The notes under the pieces: generated by a model
What the model was told of the DNA's origin: nothing
The model's database searches: none
What the model saw: the letters and a program-made list of their open reading frames with translations, nothing else
Shown here: one piece after another, positions 24,705-32,916 of the stretch
How positions within the stretch are numbered: position 1 is the first letter of the stretch
Layout: every line of letters begins with the position of its first letter
Assembly: GCA_902547925.1 (NCBI GenBank)
Contig: CACCQD010000013.1
Location: 1 to 42,989, forward strand
Direction of reading: 5' to 3'
Source: an uncultured SAR116 cluster alpha proteobacterium
GTDB taxonomy: Bacteria > Pseudomonadota > Alphaproteobacteria > Puniceispirillales > Puniceispirillaceae
DNA: 42,989 nucleotides
Position numbers and translations under genes: made by a program

Positions 24705-25142
24705 GTGTCCGGTTCCATTGCCTATCTCAGCCTCTTTCTCGCTGCCTTTCTGGCAGCCACAATCATCCCGGCGCAATCAGAGGCTGGGCTGTCTGCCCTG
24801 ATTCTGACAACCGGAAACAATGTCATCCTACTTGTCGTTGTAGCTACATTCGGCAACGTTCTGGGAGCCGTCGTGAACTGGTGTCTGGGACGCTGGGTCA
24901 ACAGGTTAAGTGACCGTAGGTGGTTTCCAATCAAGCCCTTGCAATTGAGCCGGGCAACGCTCTGGTACCGCAAATATGGGCGCTGGAGCCTGCTGTTGAG
25001 CTGGTTGCCCTTCATTGGCGACCCTATCACCATTGCCGCTGGCGTGCTGCGCGAACCCCTCCTGTCCTTTGTGTTGATTGTCGGTTTTGCAAAAGCAGCG
25101 CGTTACATCCTGGTCGCCGTAATCACGCTGAATTTAATCTGA
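24705..25142 (+). CDS. YqaA-like small DedA/VTT-domain membrane protein
   Basis: A 145-residue membrane protein with the VTT/DedA phrases of the YqaA group: FLAAFLAATIIPAQSEAGL near the N-terminus with the Glu of the reentrant loop, GNVLGAVVNWCLGRW, and LLSWLPFIGDPITIAAGVLR. These proteins are inner-membrane lipid or ion handling proteins of unsettled function. It starts with GTG at 24705 behind AGGGACG. It is followed 69 nt later by a gene for a small secreted protein with its own promoter. Confidence 0.85.
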   Translation: MSGSIAYLSLFLAAFLAATIIPAQSEAGLSALILTTGNNVILLVVVATFGNVLGAVVNWCLGRWVNRLSDRRWFPIKPLQLSRATLWYRKYGRWSLLLSWLPFIGDPITIAAGVLREPLLSFVLIVGFAKAARYILVAVITLNLI

Positions 25143-25152
25143 TGAGCATATT

Positions 25153-25182
25153 TTGACAGATAGTGGGCTAGCACACTATCCT
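25153..25182 (+). promoter_or_regulatory. Sigma70-type promoter with overlapping inverted repeat
   Basis: A TTGACA (-35) at 25153-25158, an 18-nt spacer and TATCCT (-10) at 25177-25182. The inverted repeat GATAGTG (25159-25165) and CACTATC (25174-25180) fills the spacer and half of the -10 box, a position where a repressor would block RNA polymerase. It precedes the gene starting at 25212. Confidence 0.5.
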
Positions 25183-25211
25183 CAGCAATGAATGTGTTTT
25201 GGAGCGTTGAG

Positions 25212-25499
25212 ATGCGAATTTTCTTTTTTGCCACATTGTTCAGCCTGTTGGCAGCTCCCCTGTATGGCCATCAATGTGTGCTGTCCGGCACGGATGCATC
25301 CGATATCACCATCTATAATGCCTGCAAGAATGATCTTGTCATGGGGATGGATGGACATGATAAATCAGCCACCAGCGGAACCAGCCCTGCTGACGACACC
25401 AGCCAGAGATTGATCCTGCTTGAGGCGGAAAACAGACAATTACAAGCGAAGCTGGGTTTGCTTCGCAACCGTCTGCTGGATTTGATGAAGGATCTCTGA
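25212..25499 (+). CDS. Small secreted protein with C-terminal coiled coil, hypothetical
   Basis: A 95-residue product with a Sec signal (MRIFFFATLFSLLAAPLYG), then two Cys residues (HQC and NAC) about 20 apart that could form a disulfide, a low-complexity Ser/Thr/Asp linker and a C-terminal amphipathic helix (LLEAENRQLQAKLGLLRNRL). I start it at the ATG at 25212, 9 nt after GGAG; an in-frame ATG eight codons earlier would put polar residues ahead of the signal. It has its own promoter with an inverted repeat and is followed 16 nt later by another small coiled-coil gene. No family is recognised. Confidence 0.65.
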   Translation: MRIFFFATLFSLLAAPLYGHQCVLSGTDASDITIYNACKNDLVMGMDGHDKSATSGTSPADDTSQRLILLEAENRQLQAKLGLLRNRLLDLMKDL

Positions 25500-25515
25500 G
25501 ACAGGAGGCGTTGAT

Positions 25516-25725
25516 TTGGATAAAAATCAGAAGAAACTTGCACGATTGAAAGCTGAGCAATGTGCCCGCACAGCACGGGAGGCACAGTTGCGCAATCTGA
25601 TCGACAGTGGTGCCAGCAATCTTGAGGACAAACTCGCTATTTTCAAAACGCTGGTCCATACCGATCAGGCCCGCTTCAATATGGCGTTGTCAAAAATGCT
25701 TGGTAAAACAGATCAAGATAAATGA
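25516..25725 (+). CDS. Small helical protein, hypothetical (69 aa)
   Basis: A short, charged, mostly helical protein (DKNQKKLARLKAEQCARTAR, then LRNLIDSG, then KTLVHTDQARFNMALSKMLG) with no signal peptide. A good AGGAGG box lies 7 nt before the TTG start at 25516. It sits 16 nt behind the small secreted protein gene, and both have a coiled-coil-like segment, so they may act together. Its stop abuts the 3' end of the convergent dioxygenase pseudogene. No family is recognised. Confidence 0.6.
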   Translation: MDKNQKKLARLKAEQCARTAREAQLRNLIDSGASNLEDKLAIFKTLVHTDQARFNMALSKMLGKTDQDK

Positions 25726-26580
25726 TCAGTCAATAAAACTGTCGCCACGAAGCCCGGCGCGTTTCAGATGGATAGGCAACACCCGGCCATAAAGCTGCTT
25801 TGTTCGCTCTGGTGCTCCAACCATGTCAAGCTGTTCAACATAGGAAAAAATCGCCACATAACGCGGCATTGCGCCCCGCAATGCAGTGATCCGATGCAGA
25901 AAGTAACGCCCCTTGAAAATTTGCAGATCACCTGGCTCCAGGACCAGTGAGCGCAACAGATCAGAAGTGCCGTCAAGCACCGCGCGTGCTGCCGTAGAGT
26001 TCTCACCCTCAGCCCGTATATTGGGGGCATATTCGAACAGGCCACCCTCCTCAGCCAATTGAATTGCAAGCGTTATGGTGAAATTATTTGTGTCAAAGTG
26101 CCACGGAAAGCCCTCGCCTTCTTATGCCATATTGACAATCACATCTGCCAACGGATCAGCATAGCGATAGAAATTTTTCTGCTGCAGGCAAGTTTGGATA
26201 AAGAGATCAAAGGCACAAAAATCCTGGATCACACGCAGTGGACCCGTTGGTATAAAATTATCTGCCGGAATGAAAGCGTTTGAACGGTAATAAAAGCGGC
26301 GGCGTCTATCCGCAACGTCAAGCAACGGGTCATCTGTCGTAAAATAGGGGTTTGTGCGCTTCAAGGACTGGTGCGCACAGGATGCCACCGAATCAGCCTC
26401 TTCTGTCAGCAGGGTGACGGCCCGCTCGGTCAAAAACCGTTTGAGAACCACGCAGCCATCGGCAGCAAGCTGGGCATGGACTTCCCTGATAAGCACATCG
26501 CGTCCTGGTCCGTTCTGATGGATTAGAAAATCCACCAGATTGATCAAATCCTCAGGCCGATATGGCGTGTCGTGAGTCAT
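25726..26580 (-). pseudogene. Phytanoyl-CoA dioxygenase-like (PhyH) gene with one internal stop
   Basis: Two open halves in one frame are separated by a single TAA at 26122-26124. The joined product would be 284 residues. The N-terminal half has VHAQLAADGCVVLKRFLTER, the usual PhyH opening. Right after the stop comes PWHFDTNNFT with the iron-binding HxD at about 26092-26100, and later FKGRYFLHRITALRG and RYVAIFSY supply the distal His and the Arg that binds 2-oxoglutarate. All active-site parts lie beyond the stop, so the product as read is inactive unless the stop is read through. The start ATG at 26580 has a GGGGAGG box. One A-to-T change (AAA to TAA) would explain the lesion. Its close relatives oxidise small metabolites in secondary metabolism. 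Confidence 0.75.
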
Positions 26581-26660
26581 TGAGACCTCCCCAAATCCTA
26601 CGCAACACAGATTTAAGGTGGCAAGCCCGGCAGCATGTGTCGATAGACCAGATCACAGCC

Positions 26661-27195
26661 CTACGGACCTGCCGCATTGGTGTCATGTAATGCGCCAAGA
26701 CGTTTGGCAAGGCTGATTGATCTGGTTTTTTCAGGATGAATATAACTCACGCCGTTGACCACCCTGGGGTGTGGAAGCTTTACCGTTGCACCTCCCTGGC
26801 CGCCTCAAAGGCAATCCCCTTGCCCTCGCCACGGGCCAACAGCGTCCAGCCAATCTCACGCTCAGGAAAGTCCAACGGCCACCAATTGCCAATAAATCCC
26901 ACCAGTTGATCATCGGCGCGTGTGATCACAGAAAAAAGCCCGAATCCGCGCATATGCCAATGCCCGATCATTGAGGCAAATGTCTGCCAGGCTTTTCCCT
27001 CATCCTCAAAGGGGCCGCCAATGTAACGTGCACGGTCAGACATGATAAAAGCCCGATAGGGCTCGTAATAACAGGGGCGGATAGGAACAAGTTTTAACCG
27101 TTCAGTATGCAGGACCGGGCCAGCAAATCCTTCGGTGGCGGTTTGACCACTGAGAATGGTTCTGCCCCGGCATTGGTGCTCTTTGGCTGTTCCAT
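26661..27195 (-). pseudogene. GNAT-family N-acetyltransferase, broken by several lesions
   Basis: The core is GPVLHTERLKLVPIRP, then IGGPFEDEGKAWQTF, GHWHMRGFGLFSV and GEGKGIAFEAAREV, a RimJ/RimL-like GNAT with the acetyl-CoA loop. The best start is the ATG at 27195, behind GAGGAGG, but it is in another frame from the core and a single indel near 27129-27149 is needed to join them. The core ends at TAA 26780-26782. The expected C-terminus (VSYIHPEKTRSISLAKRLGA) is present in a third frame after an indel near 26750, ending at TAG 26661-26663. With two frameshifts and a stop this is a pseudogene. Confidence 0.75.
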
Positions 27196-27305
27196 ATTTC
27201 TGCCTCCTCTGTCTGCGAACAACAGAACTGTGCCTGCATTTACCAGACATAAAAGGAGGCGGGCGGTGCCACCACTTTCACGTTACCGTGAGCCGCAGAT
27301 GGCGG

Positions 27306-28445
27306 TTAAATCCGTGTCGGGTCGAGAAGGTGACGGCACTGCCCCTTACAAAAGACAGCCACAATTTGTGGATGACTGTCCACAATCCGGTAGAGGACAA
27401 GGTCAGCCAACTGCTCAGGCGCAATCTGGCCACGGTCACAAAGCGCCACAGCCTGCGCCGCATTACCAGAAATCAGCGGCCAATATGTCGCCATGGTCGC
27501 TGGATCATAGCCACCCAGCTTTGCCACGGCCGCCAGTTGCGAGCTGTAGTAATAATCGGATGCAAGGACCGAACAGATGTTCTTGGCGATTGCGTTGGTG
27601 GCATCAACGGCGCCAGTGTGGCTTTTGCCGCGCAAAACATTTGGCGCACCCAACACGGTCGTCTCACCAGCATCGATCGCCGCATGCGCGGTTGCATCGG
27701 AAATCGGAAATTCGCAGACAGTCACGCCAATCGTCCTGTTTGCCGCGCGTTCATCAGGGCTCGTCTCATCGTGAGCAAAACAGGTGACGCCCTTTTTCCG
27801 TGCCCGATTTGACAGATGCCTGATGGCTGCCGGTATTTCATCCGACCTTGCCTTGAGGGCGTTGAGACGAGCGATATATTCCTCGACTGACAGCCCAGAC
27901 CGGTCTGCATTTTTGGAGATGATATGCGGCTTCATGCCATTCAGAATGGCGCTGAGATGATCATTGAAAGCGAGCGTTGGTGCTGGATCCATATCAAGCC
28001 ATCTCTCGATGTCGGTTATTGCCTCAAGCGCGAAGATTTCCCACCTTAGTTGCAGTCGCAATTCACAAGCACAGCGCGACTGCACTTTCTTGAAAGCCGA
28101 AACAATCTCACGGGCCCTCTCAATGCTACGCAAACCCGGCTCCCAGGAGATGGTCATCGCCAGATAGGCTGTGGTTATGCCGTTGCTGATCAATTCACGG
28201 TCGGTTGCCAAAAGTGCTGTCTCAAGATCAAACTCGACACCATTGCGTGGTGCGATATGCCGTTCAAATCCATCGCCATGGAGGTCAATGAGTCCCGGCA
28301 TGGCAATCAGGCCAGACGCCTCAAAAGGGCGCATTTCCGGTGTTGCCACCTCACTGATCAGACCATTGGCAATGGCAATGTCATTACCTCCATAAACGCC
28401 ATGCATCTGGGTGTTTGCGCCAGTTATAATCCAACTATCATTCAT
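27306..28445 (-). CDS. phnM: Alpha-D-ribose 1-methylphosphonate 5-triphosphate diphosphatase (PhnM)
   Basis: A 379-residue amidohydrolase-fold enzyme that removes pyrophosphate in the C-P lyase pathway of phosphonate use. Visible hallmarks are MPGLIDLHGDGFERH (the HxD-like metal site, Asp-Leu-His-Gly-Asp), FNDH, CFAHDETS, VLGAPNVLRGKSHTG and ASDYYYSSQL. The length matches the family. The start is the ATG at 28445. No phnG-L or phosphonate transporter genes flank it, so it is either an orphan whose partners lie elsewhere or a diverged enzyme. It is transcribed away from the GlcG-like gene. The damaged GNAT gene lies about 0.1 kb downstream; in some genomes an acetyltransferase (PhnO type) accompanies C-P lyase genes, so the pair may be a leftover of a larger cluster (inference). 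Confidence 0.9.
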   Translation of the reverse strand: MNDSWIITGANTQMHGVYGGNDIAIANGLISEVATPEMRPFEASGLIAMPGLIDLHGDGFERHIAPRNGVEFDLETALLATDRELISNGITTAYLAMTISWEPGLRSIERAREIVSAFKKVQSRCACELRLQLRWEIFALEAITDIERWLDMDPAPTLAFNDHLSAILNGMKPHIISKNADRSGLSVEEYIARLNALKARSDEIPAAIRHLSNRARKKGVTCFAHDETSPDERAANRTIGVTVCEFPISDATAHAAIDAGETTVLGAPNVLRGKSHTGAVDATNAIAKNICSVLASDYYYSSQLAAVAKLGGYDPATMATYWPLISGNAAQAVALCDRGQIAPEQLADLVLYRIVDSHPQIVAVFCKGQCRHLLDPTRI

Positions 28446-28656
28446 CCAAAAGACTCGTGCTCGTGATCCATCAGCAGCTGGCCTATGTGGGCTGGGAACG
28501 CTTTATGCCCAGCAATCAAACCCATGGACATGACCTTAATCGACATATGAACCTTGGTCCACAGATTTGCCAATTGTTTGCACCATCACCTTTGTGCTAG
28601 CCATGGCACCCAAGGATTATTCTTCCGTAGACGCAAATGACCGAAGAGGATTGGAT

Positions 28657-29085
28657 ATGTCGATTTTACTTGCGCAGGCAAAGACCATCATTGAGGCAAG
28701 CATTGCCAAAGGCCGTGACCTTGGCCTGAAACCACTCAGCGTCGTTGTTCTCGACGAACGGGCATCACTCGTTGCGTGCATGTCAGAGGACGGGGTCAGC
28801 CAGATTCGGGCTAAAATCGCACATGGCAAGGCAAATGCTGCCATCGCGCTTGGCATGGGAACACGCGCCCTGATGAACAGGGCCGAACAGCAGGCCTATT
28901 TCATTCAAGCCATGAATGGCCTTGCTGGCGGCGACATAGTTCCTGTACCTGGCGGTGTCTTGATTCGTGATGCAGTAGGCGTGCTACTGGGTTCGGTTGG
29001 CATTTCGGGAGATACGTCAGACAATGATGAGGCGGCAGCGCTGGCTGGCATTGCGGCGGCAGATCTAAGTGCTGAGACGGGCTAG
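28657..29085 (+). CDS. GlcG/HbpS-like (DUF336) protein
   Basis: A 142-residue single-domain protein of the GlcG/HbpS family. It opens SILLAQAKTIIEASIAKGRD and has LKPLSVVVLDERASLVA, KIAHGKANAAIALGMGTRAL and a Gly/Pro-rich PVPGGVLIRDAVGVLLGSVGISG, with the family's closing DNDEAAALAGI. Members bind haem or act as small accessory proteins of oxidoreductases; many are uncharacterised. I use the ATG at 28657 because AGAGGA lies 7 nt upstream; a TTG 30 codons earlier would add an unlikely extension. It is divergent from phnM and convergent with the first DMT pseudogene. Confidence 0.87.
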   Translation: MSILLAQAKTIIEASIAKGRDLGLKPLSVVVLDERASLVACMSEDGVSQIRAKIAHGKANAAIALGMGTRALMNRAEQQAYFIQAMNGLAGGDIVPVPGGVLIRDAVGVLLGSVGISGDTSDNDEAAALAGIAAADLSAETG

Positions 29086-29117
29086 CCGCGGCGCAACCGG
29101 GCCAGCGACTGCAGTAT

Positions 29118-29986
29118 TCACCCATAGATGGCCAGCAGGCCACGCCCGATCACCATCATGCCGATGAGATGACGGGTCAGCAAATTTTCCTTGATAAAAA
29201 AACGCCAAGCGCAATCGCGCTAGCAGGCACAGGCAGGGTCACCAATGATAAATTGGGGGCCCCGGCTGTTTCCAGAATGCGAAAACACAGAAAATATGCA
29301 AAGGCCGTTGACAACAAGGCCAACCCAATCACCGACAGCACGACACCGCTGCCCGGCATCGGCAACAGCCATGGACGGTCAATCAACAACACCGTTGGGA
29401 TCAACAATATTGTTGAGGCGTTGACCTGGCCAGTTGCCGTCGCAATAGGCGATACACCAAGTTGCCTGAAGCGATGGCCATAGCTGGCGGCCACACCGTA
29501 GGACAGCGCCGCCATCAGCAATGCGAGCTGTGCGCCAAGATAAAAGCTCATTCCGGCAAAAGCATCTGGGCCAATCAAAAGCGCAACACCCTCAAAGCCC
29601 AGCATAACACCAGCTACTTTCAGCAAAGTCAACGCTTCGTCATCAGTAGCGAAATGCGCCACAAGAACCGCAAAGAGGGGTGTCATTGCGTTGATAATCG
29701 ACGCGTAACCAGAGGTAACATAACCCTGCGCCCAAACAATCAGGCCGAAGGGGACAACATTGTTCAAAAATACCATCCAGAGAAAGGCGCGCCAGATCTG
29801 GCGGTCCATCGGCATGGCAAGACTAGCCCATTTCATGAATATGAACAGCGCCATGGCGGCAAAGCCGACGCGACCAAGCACAATTGTCAAAGTTGGCAGA
29901 TCAGCAACTGCGACGCCGTTGAAAAAGAACGAGCCACCTCATAAAAGTGACAGCGTGACCAGCATCAGCCATTCGCCAAATTTCAT
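29118..29986 (-). pseudogene. DMT superfamily (EamA) transporter with a stop and a frameshift
   Basis: The gene starts with ATG at 29984-29986 (MKFGEWLMLVTLSLL) and meets a TGA at 29939-29941 just before GGSFFFNGVAV; relatives read LLWGGSFFF here, so Trp TGG became TGA. The frame then stays open through both EamA repeats down to GVFL. Near 29196-29202 a run of seven A (T on the coding strand) throws it out of frame. One extra T restores IKENLLTRHLIGMMVIG and a stop at 29118-29120, giving the usual length of about 290 residues. An internal start could give a 237-residue product lacking the first helices and the correct end. The homopolymer indel could be slippage or sequencing error; the TGA is a separate lesion. 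Confidence 0.78.
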
Positions 29987-30050
29987 TTGCTGTCTGATCA
30001 TTCCGCAGCAATCCATGTAGTTTTCAGCAAGCCCAGCACGTCCTCAAAAA

Positions 30051-30881
30051 TCAAGTGCTGGCACCCTGTCCCAGTACAGTACTAACAAGATCATCATTCG
30101 AAGCGATTAATCCGTCAACCACATCAAAATGATGGCGACCTTCTTCATGCATGACTCTCACCGGTACGCCAAGCCCACCCCAGGACAGAGCCAGCAAATC
30201 CGCCTGCCTGCGAAATTCGGGGCGTTCTTCTGCACCAACCCAGACATTGACTCCAATCTCACCAGCCACAACCGACGCCGTGGGCATCAACAGCGCTGGA
30301 CTTTCTTTTGCGGCAATATCATTCGTGATGGCGAGAAGATCATTCAGTTTAGTGTGGAGAAGTGGCCGCAGATCATGCACGCCGCTGATTGACGTGACTG
30401 CAACAATTCGCTTGAGCAGTGGTGCCGCCAACAAAGGCTTGCCGCTGATTAAACGCGTGGCCAGATGGCCTCCTGCCGAATGACCGGCGAGGTGAATCGG
30501 CCCATCAACATGGGCGGCCGCTAGTGTGACAGCCGCCGCCGCGTCCCGGCAGATTTCATCCAGTGGCACCTGTGGTGCCAGCCGATAGCTGGGCAAGGCC
30601 ACCGCAAAGCCATGGGCAAGTATTCCTGCGGCCAAATGTGACCAGTCATCCTTGGCAAAGGCGCGCCAATATCCCCCGTGAATGAAAACGGCAAGGCCTT
30701 TTGCTACTTCATCTGGCAGGAATAGATCAAAACGCTGGCGCGGGTCATCACCATAGGCGATATCAAGTTGCTTCTGTGGCCAGTTCGCGCGAAAATCTGC
30801 CGCTCTTTCAGGCCATTTTGCGATAAAGGATTGGGCATCGGGAATATGCGCCATGTTGGCATAGGCATCGTCAAAATCCAT
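30051..30881 (-). CDS. Alpha/beta hydrolase, arylformamidase (kynurenine formamidase)-like
   Basis: A 276-residue alpha/beta hydrolase with HGGYW at residues 68-72 (oxyanion hole), nucleophile Ser135 in GHSAGG, and the C-terminal His in GRHHFDVVDG. HGGYW and the opening DAYANMAHIPDAQSF are typical of the arylformamidase-like branch, which hydrolyses N-formylkynurenine in tryptophan breakdown or related esters and formamides. No kynurenine pathway gene is adjacent, so the exact substrate is open. The start ATG follows GGAAGAGGGC. It stands between a DMT pseudogene and an aldo/keto reductase gene on the same strand, with short gaps. Confidence 0.87.
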   Translation of the reverse strand: MDFDDAYANMAHIPDAQSFIAKWPERAADFRANWPQKQLDIAYGDDPRQRFDLFLPDEVAKGLAVFIHGGYWRAFAKDDWSHLAAGILAHGFAVALPSYRLAPQVPLDEICRDAAAAVTLAAAHVDGPIHLAGHSAGGHLATRLISGKPLLAAPLLKRIVAVTSISGVHDLRPLLHTKLNDLLAITNDIAAKESPALLMPTASVVAGEIGVNVWVGAEERPEFRRQADLLALSWGGLGVPVRVMHEEGRHHFDVVDGLIASNDDLVSTVLGQGAST

Positions 30882-30923
30882 TAGGTGCCCTCTTCCGTAT
30901 CACCAGCAAAGTGCTAGAAATGG

Positions 30924-31928
30924 CTAGCAATAGCGCTCAGGGCCAACCCATTGATCATCGGAGTACCTGTCGCCATGCGCCCAGCCGATTGGCAGAACCG
31001 TCTCAATGCGCGTCATATCTTCAGCGGATAAGCGTAATCTCGCCCCCGTGCAAAGTTCTTGAAAGTGGGCAACCGATCTTGTGCCTGGAATAGGGATGAT
31101 GTGATCATCACGATGCAACAGCCAAGCGATGGCTAGCGCGGCAGCCGAGGTCCCCATATTCGCCGCCAGCGCCCTGAACCCAGCCGCAGCGTCAACATTG
31201 GCGCTCAGATTAGGTTCGATAAAGCGTGGGTTGGTGCGCATCCACGCCATGTCCGCAATACGCTCTTCACTGTGTGGCCTGTCGGTCAGCAACGATCTGC
31301 CAACAGGCGAAAAAGCGACAAGCGCCGCCCCTAATTTACGTGTTTCCTGAACAAGCCCCATTTCCGGGCTCCTAACCGAAAGCGAATATTCAGACTGGAC
31401 AGCGGCGACAGGGTGAGTCGCACTAGCCCGTGCAAGAGAGGTTGGGGCGATTTCTGAAAACCCAAAGGACTTTATCTTTCCAGCCCTGATGAAACCGGCA
31501 AGTGTCTCGCTCACCTCCTCGATGGGGGTGACGGCATCACGCCGGTGAATGTAATAAAGATCGATGGTATCGACACCAAGGCGGGCAAGTGTCTTGTCAA
31601 GTTCGGACTCAAGATAGGTGGGGCTGTTGTCGAAATAGCGTTCACCCAGTTCCTTCCTGCGCGCAATGCCTGCCTTTGAGGCAATGGAAAACAACTCATT
31701 GCGTCGTTTTCCCTGTTTTGCGAGAAACGTGCCGATAACGGTCTCGGAGGTTCCCATTCCATAGACATTGGCGGTATCGATGTGGGTAACGCCCTCATCA
31801 AGCGCCTTGCTCAGAATTGCATGAGACTGCGTTTCATCGGTTGCCCCATAGAAATTACTGAATGACATTGCACCAATGCCAATAGCGGAAATTTCCGACC
31901 CCTGCGCGCCCAGCCGCCTTTTATCCAT
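30924..31928 (-). CDS. Aldo/keto reductase
   Basis: A 334-residue NADPH-dependent TIM-barrel oxidoreductase. The catalytic tetrad is visible as Asp in HIDTANVYG, Tyr in the same motif, Lys in IASKAGI and His in YYIHRRD. The NADPH-binding end contains IPGTRSVAHFQEL. It belongs to the large bacterial AKR group related to YajO/IolS-type enzymes that reduce aldehydes and ketones. The start is MDKRRLGAQGSEISAIGIG at 31928. It lies upstream of the arylformamidase-like gene on the same strand, 42 nt apart, and may share its transcript. Confidence 0.9.
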   Translation of the reverse strand: MDKRRLGAQGSEISAIGIGAMSFSNFYGATDETQSHAILSKALDEGVTHIDTANVYGMGTSETVIGTFLAKQGKRRNELFSIASKAGIARRKELGERYFDNSPTYLESELDKTLARLGVDTIDLYYIHRRDAVTPIEEVSETLAGFIRAGKIKSFGFSEIAPTSLARASATHPVAAVQSEYSLSVRSPEMGLVQETRKLGAALVAFSPVGRSLLTDRPHSEERIADMAWMRTNPRFIEPNLSANVDAAAGFRALAANMGTSAAALAIAWLLHRDDHIIPIPGTRSVAHFQELCTGARLRLSAEDMTRIETVLPIGWAHGDRYSDDQWVGPERYC

Positions 31929-32115
31929 GACCTGAACCCCATAAAATTCACCCTACGCTACAACCATAGAAAGCGAATGGGTAAAATGCCACAGCTTTGG
32001 CCAGCCAGCCAACAAATACCAACCTTAGTCAAAAGCACGGCAGGTGAAATCAACCGAGGCACTGTCAGCATCCAGTGAGATACTGGCCATGATGGCAGTC
32101 TCGTAGCCACGCGCC

Positions 32116-32845
32116 TCACAGGCTTACTTGGCCGCTGCTCTGACCTGCTGCGGCGCTGTCAAAAAGCTGCGCCAACGGCACCATCACCAACGCAACAAAG
32201 AACAGCATCGTTACAGCAAAGAACAGCACTGACACCTCCGGCAGGCGCCGTGACATGAAATCGGACGAAAGATATCCCATGGTCGCAAAAATTACCATTG
32301 CCTGTGCCGTAGTCGCCGCATGCAGCGTGCTTGAGGCACCTGGTCCAAGCAAGTGCCAAAATACCCATCAAACCGACCCACCGTGGCGGCGTGACGGCTT
32401 CCCAGATATGCGCAAGATCACGACGATTGCCATAGATGATCGCAAGAACCACACCGAGAAAGCCCAAAAGCAAAGAAAGCAGGGGTTCAAAACTGATCCC
32501 CTCTCCGAGGATAAACCACCCCAAACAGGCTGCGATCGGCGCATTTGTTGCAGACAAAATGTTCGTCCGCCGGGGACCGCGCCGAAGCATTGCGGCAAAC
32601 AGGAAAAAATCACCCACAACGATGCCAAACAGACTGGATAAAACAAGTGGCCAGAAATGTGATGCTTCGAGGCTGAAAGAACGTCCGCTGAGGATCATCA
32701 AAAGCCACAGAAGGACAATTGCCGCCAGAATTCAAAGCATGTTGAAATGCAGCGAGCCAAGTTCATGGGCTAACGGGTGGCCAAACAGCGCGGCCATTGT
32801 CCAGCACAGTGCAGCGTCAAGCACAAACAGGGTGGAAACATCCAC
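32116..32845 (-). pseudogene. Second DMT (EamA)-like transporter, broken
   Basis: A likely GTG start at 32843-32845 opens a frame (DVSTLFVLDAALCWTMAAL) that meets TGA at 32732-32734 in FNML-stop-ILAAIVLLW. It continues with the recognisable SLFGIVVGDFFLFAAMLRRG, then TNAPIAACLGWFILGEGIS. After GLMGILAL near 32345 the frame shifts, and the remaining sequence (STLHAATTAQAMVIFATMGY, then FFVALVMVPLAQLF) is in another frame to the stop at 32116. The total is shorter than a full DMT protein, so an internal deletion is also possible. It lies just downstream of regA on the same strand. Confidence 0.68.
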
Positions 32846-32916
32846 TACAATTCCAGTCTAACGGAGATCAAGGTAATGCGAGCAGGCTATCGCAACATAC
32901 TTGCTCCGTATACGAA

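Noticed and set aside
24293-24913. A 206-codon plus-strand frame overlapping the MBL-fold and YqaA-like genes
   Set aside because: It overlaps two well-supported genes in other frames and resembles no protein family.
27366-27385. TTGTGGA/TCCACAA inverted repeat resembling paired DnaA boxes
   Set aside because: It lies inside the conserved phnM coding sequence and its spacing and sequence are explained by the codons.
27107-27812. Two long plus-strand open frames (over 200 codons) opposite phnM
   Set aside because: They are antisense to a clearly conserved phnM, have His/Arg/Gln-rich unnatural composition and no ribosome binding site.
4639-29941. TGA read as tryptophan, because several internal TGA codons fall where Trp is expected
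   Set aside because: TGG is used throughout, many intact genes end in TGA with tight overlaps (for example recF-gyrB), and the affected genes carry other lesions such as TAA, TAG or frameshifts.
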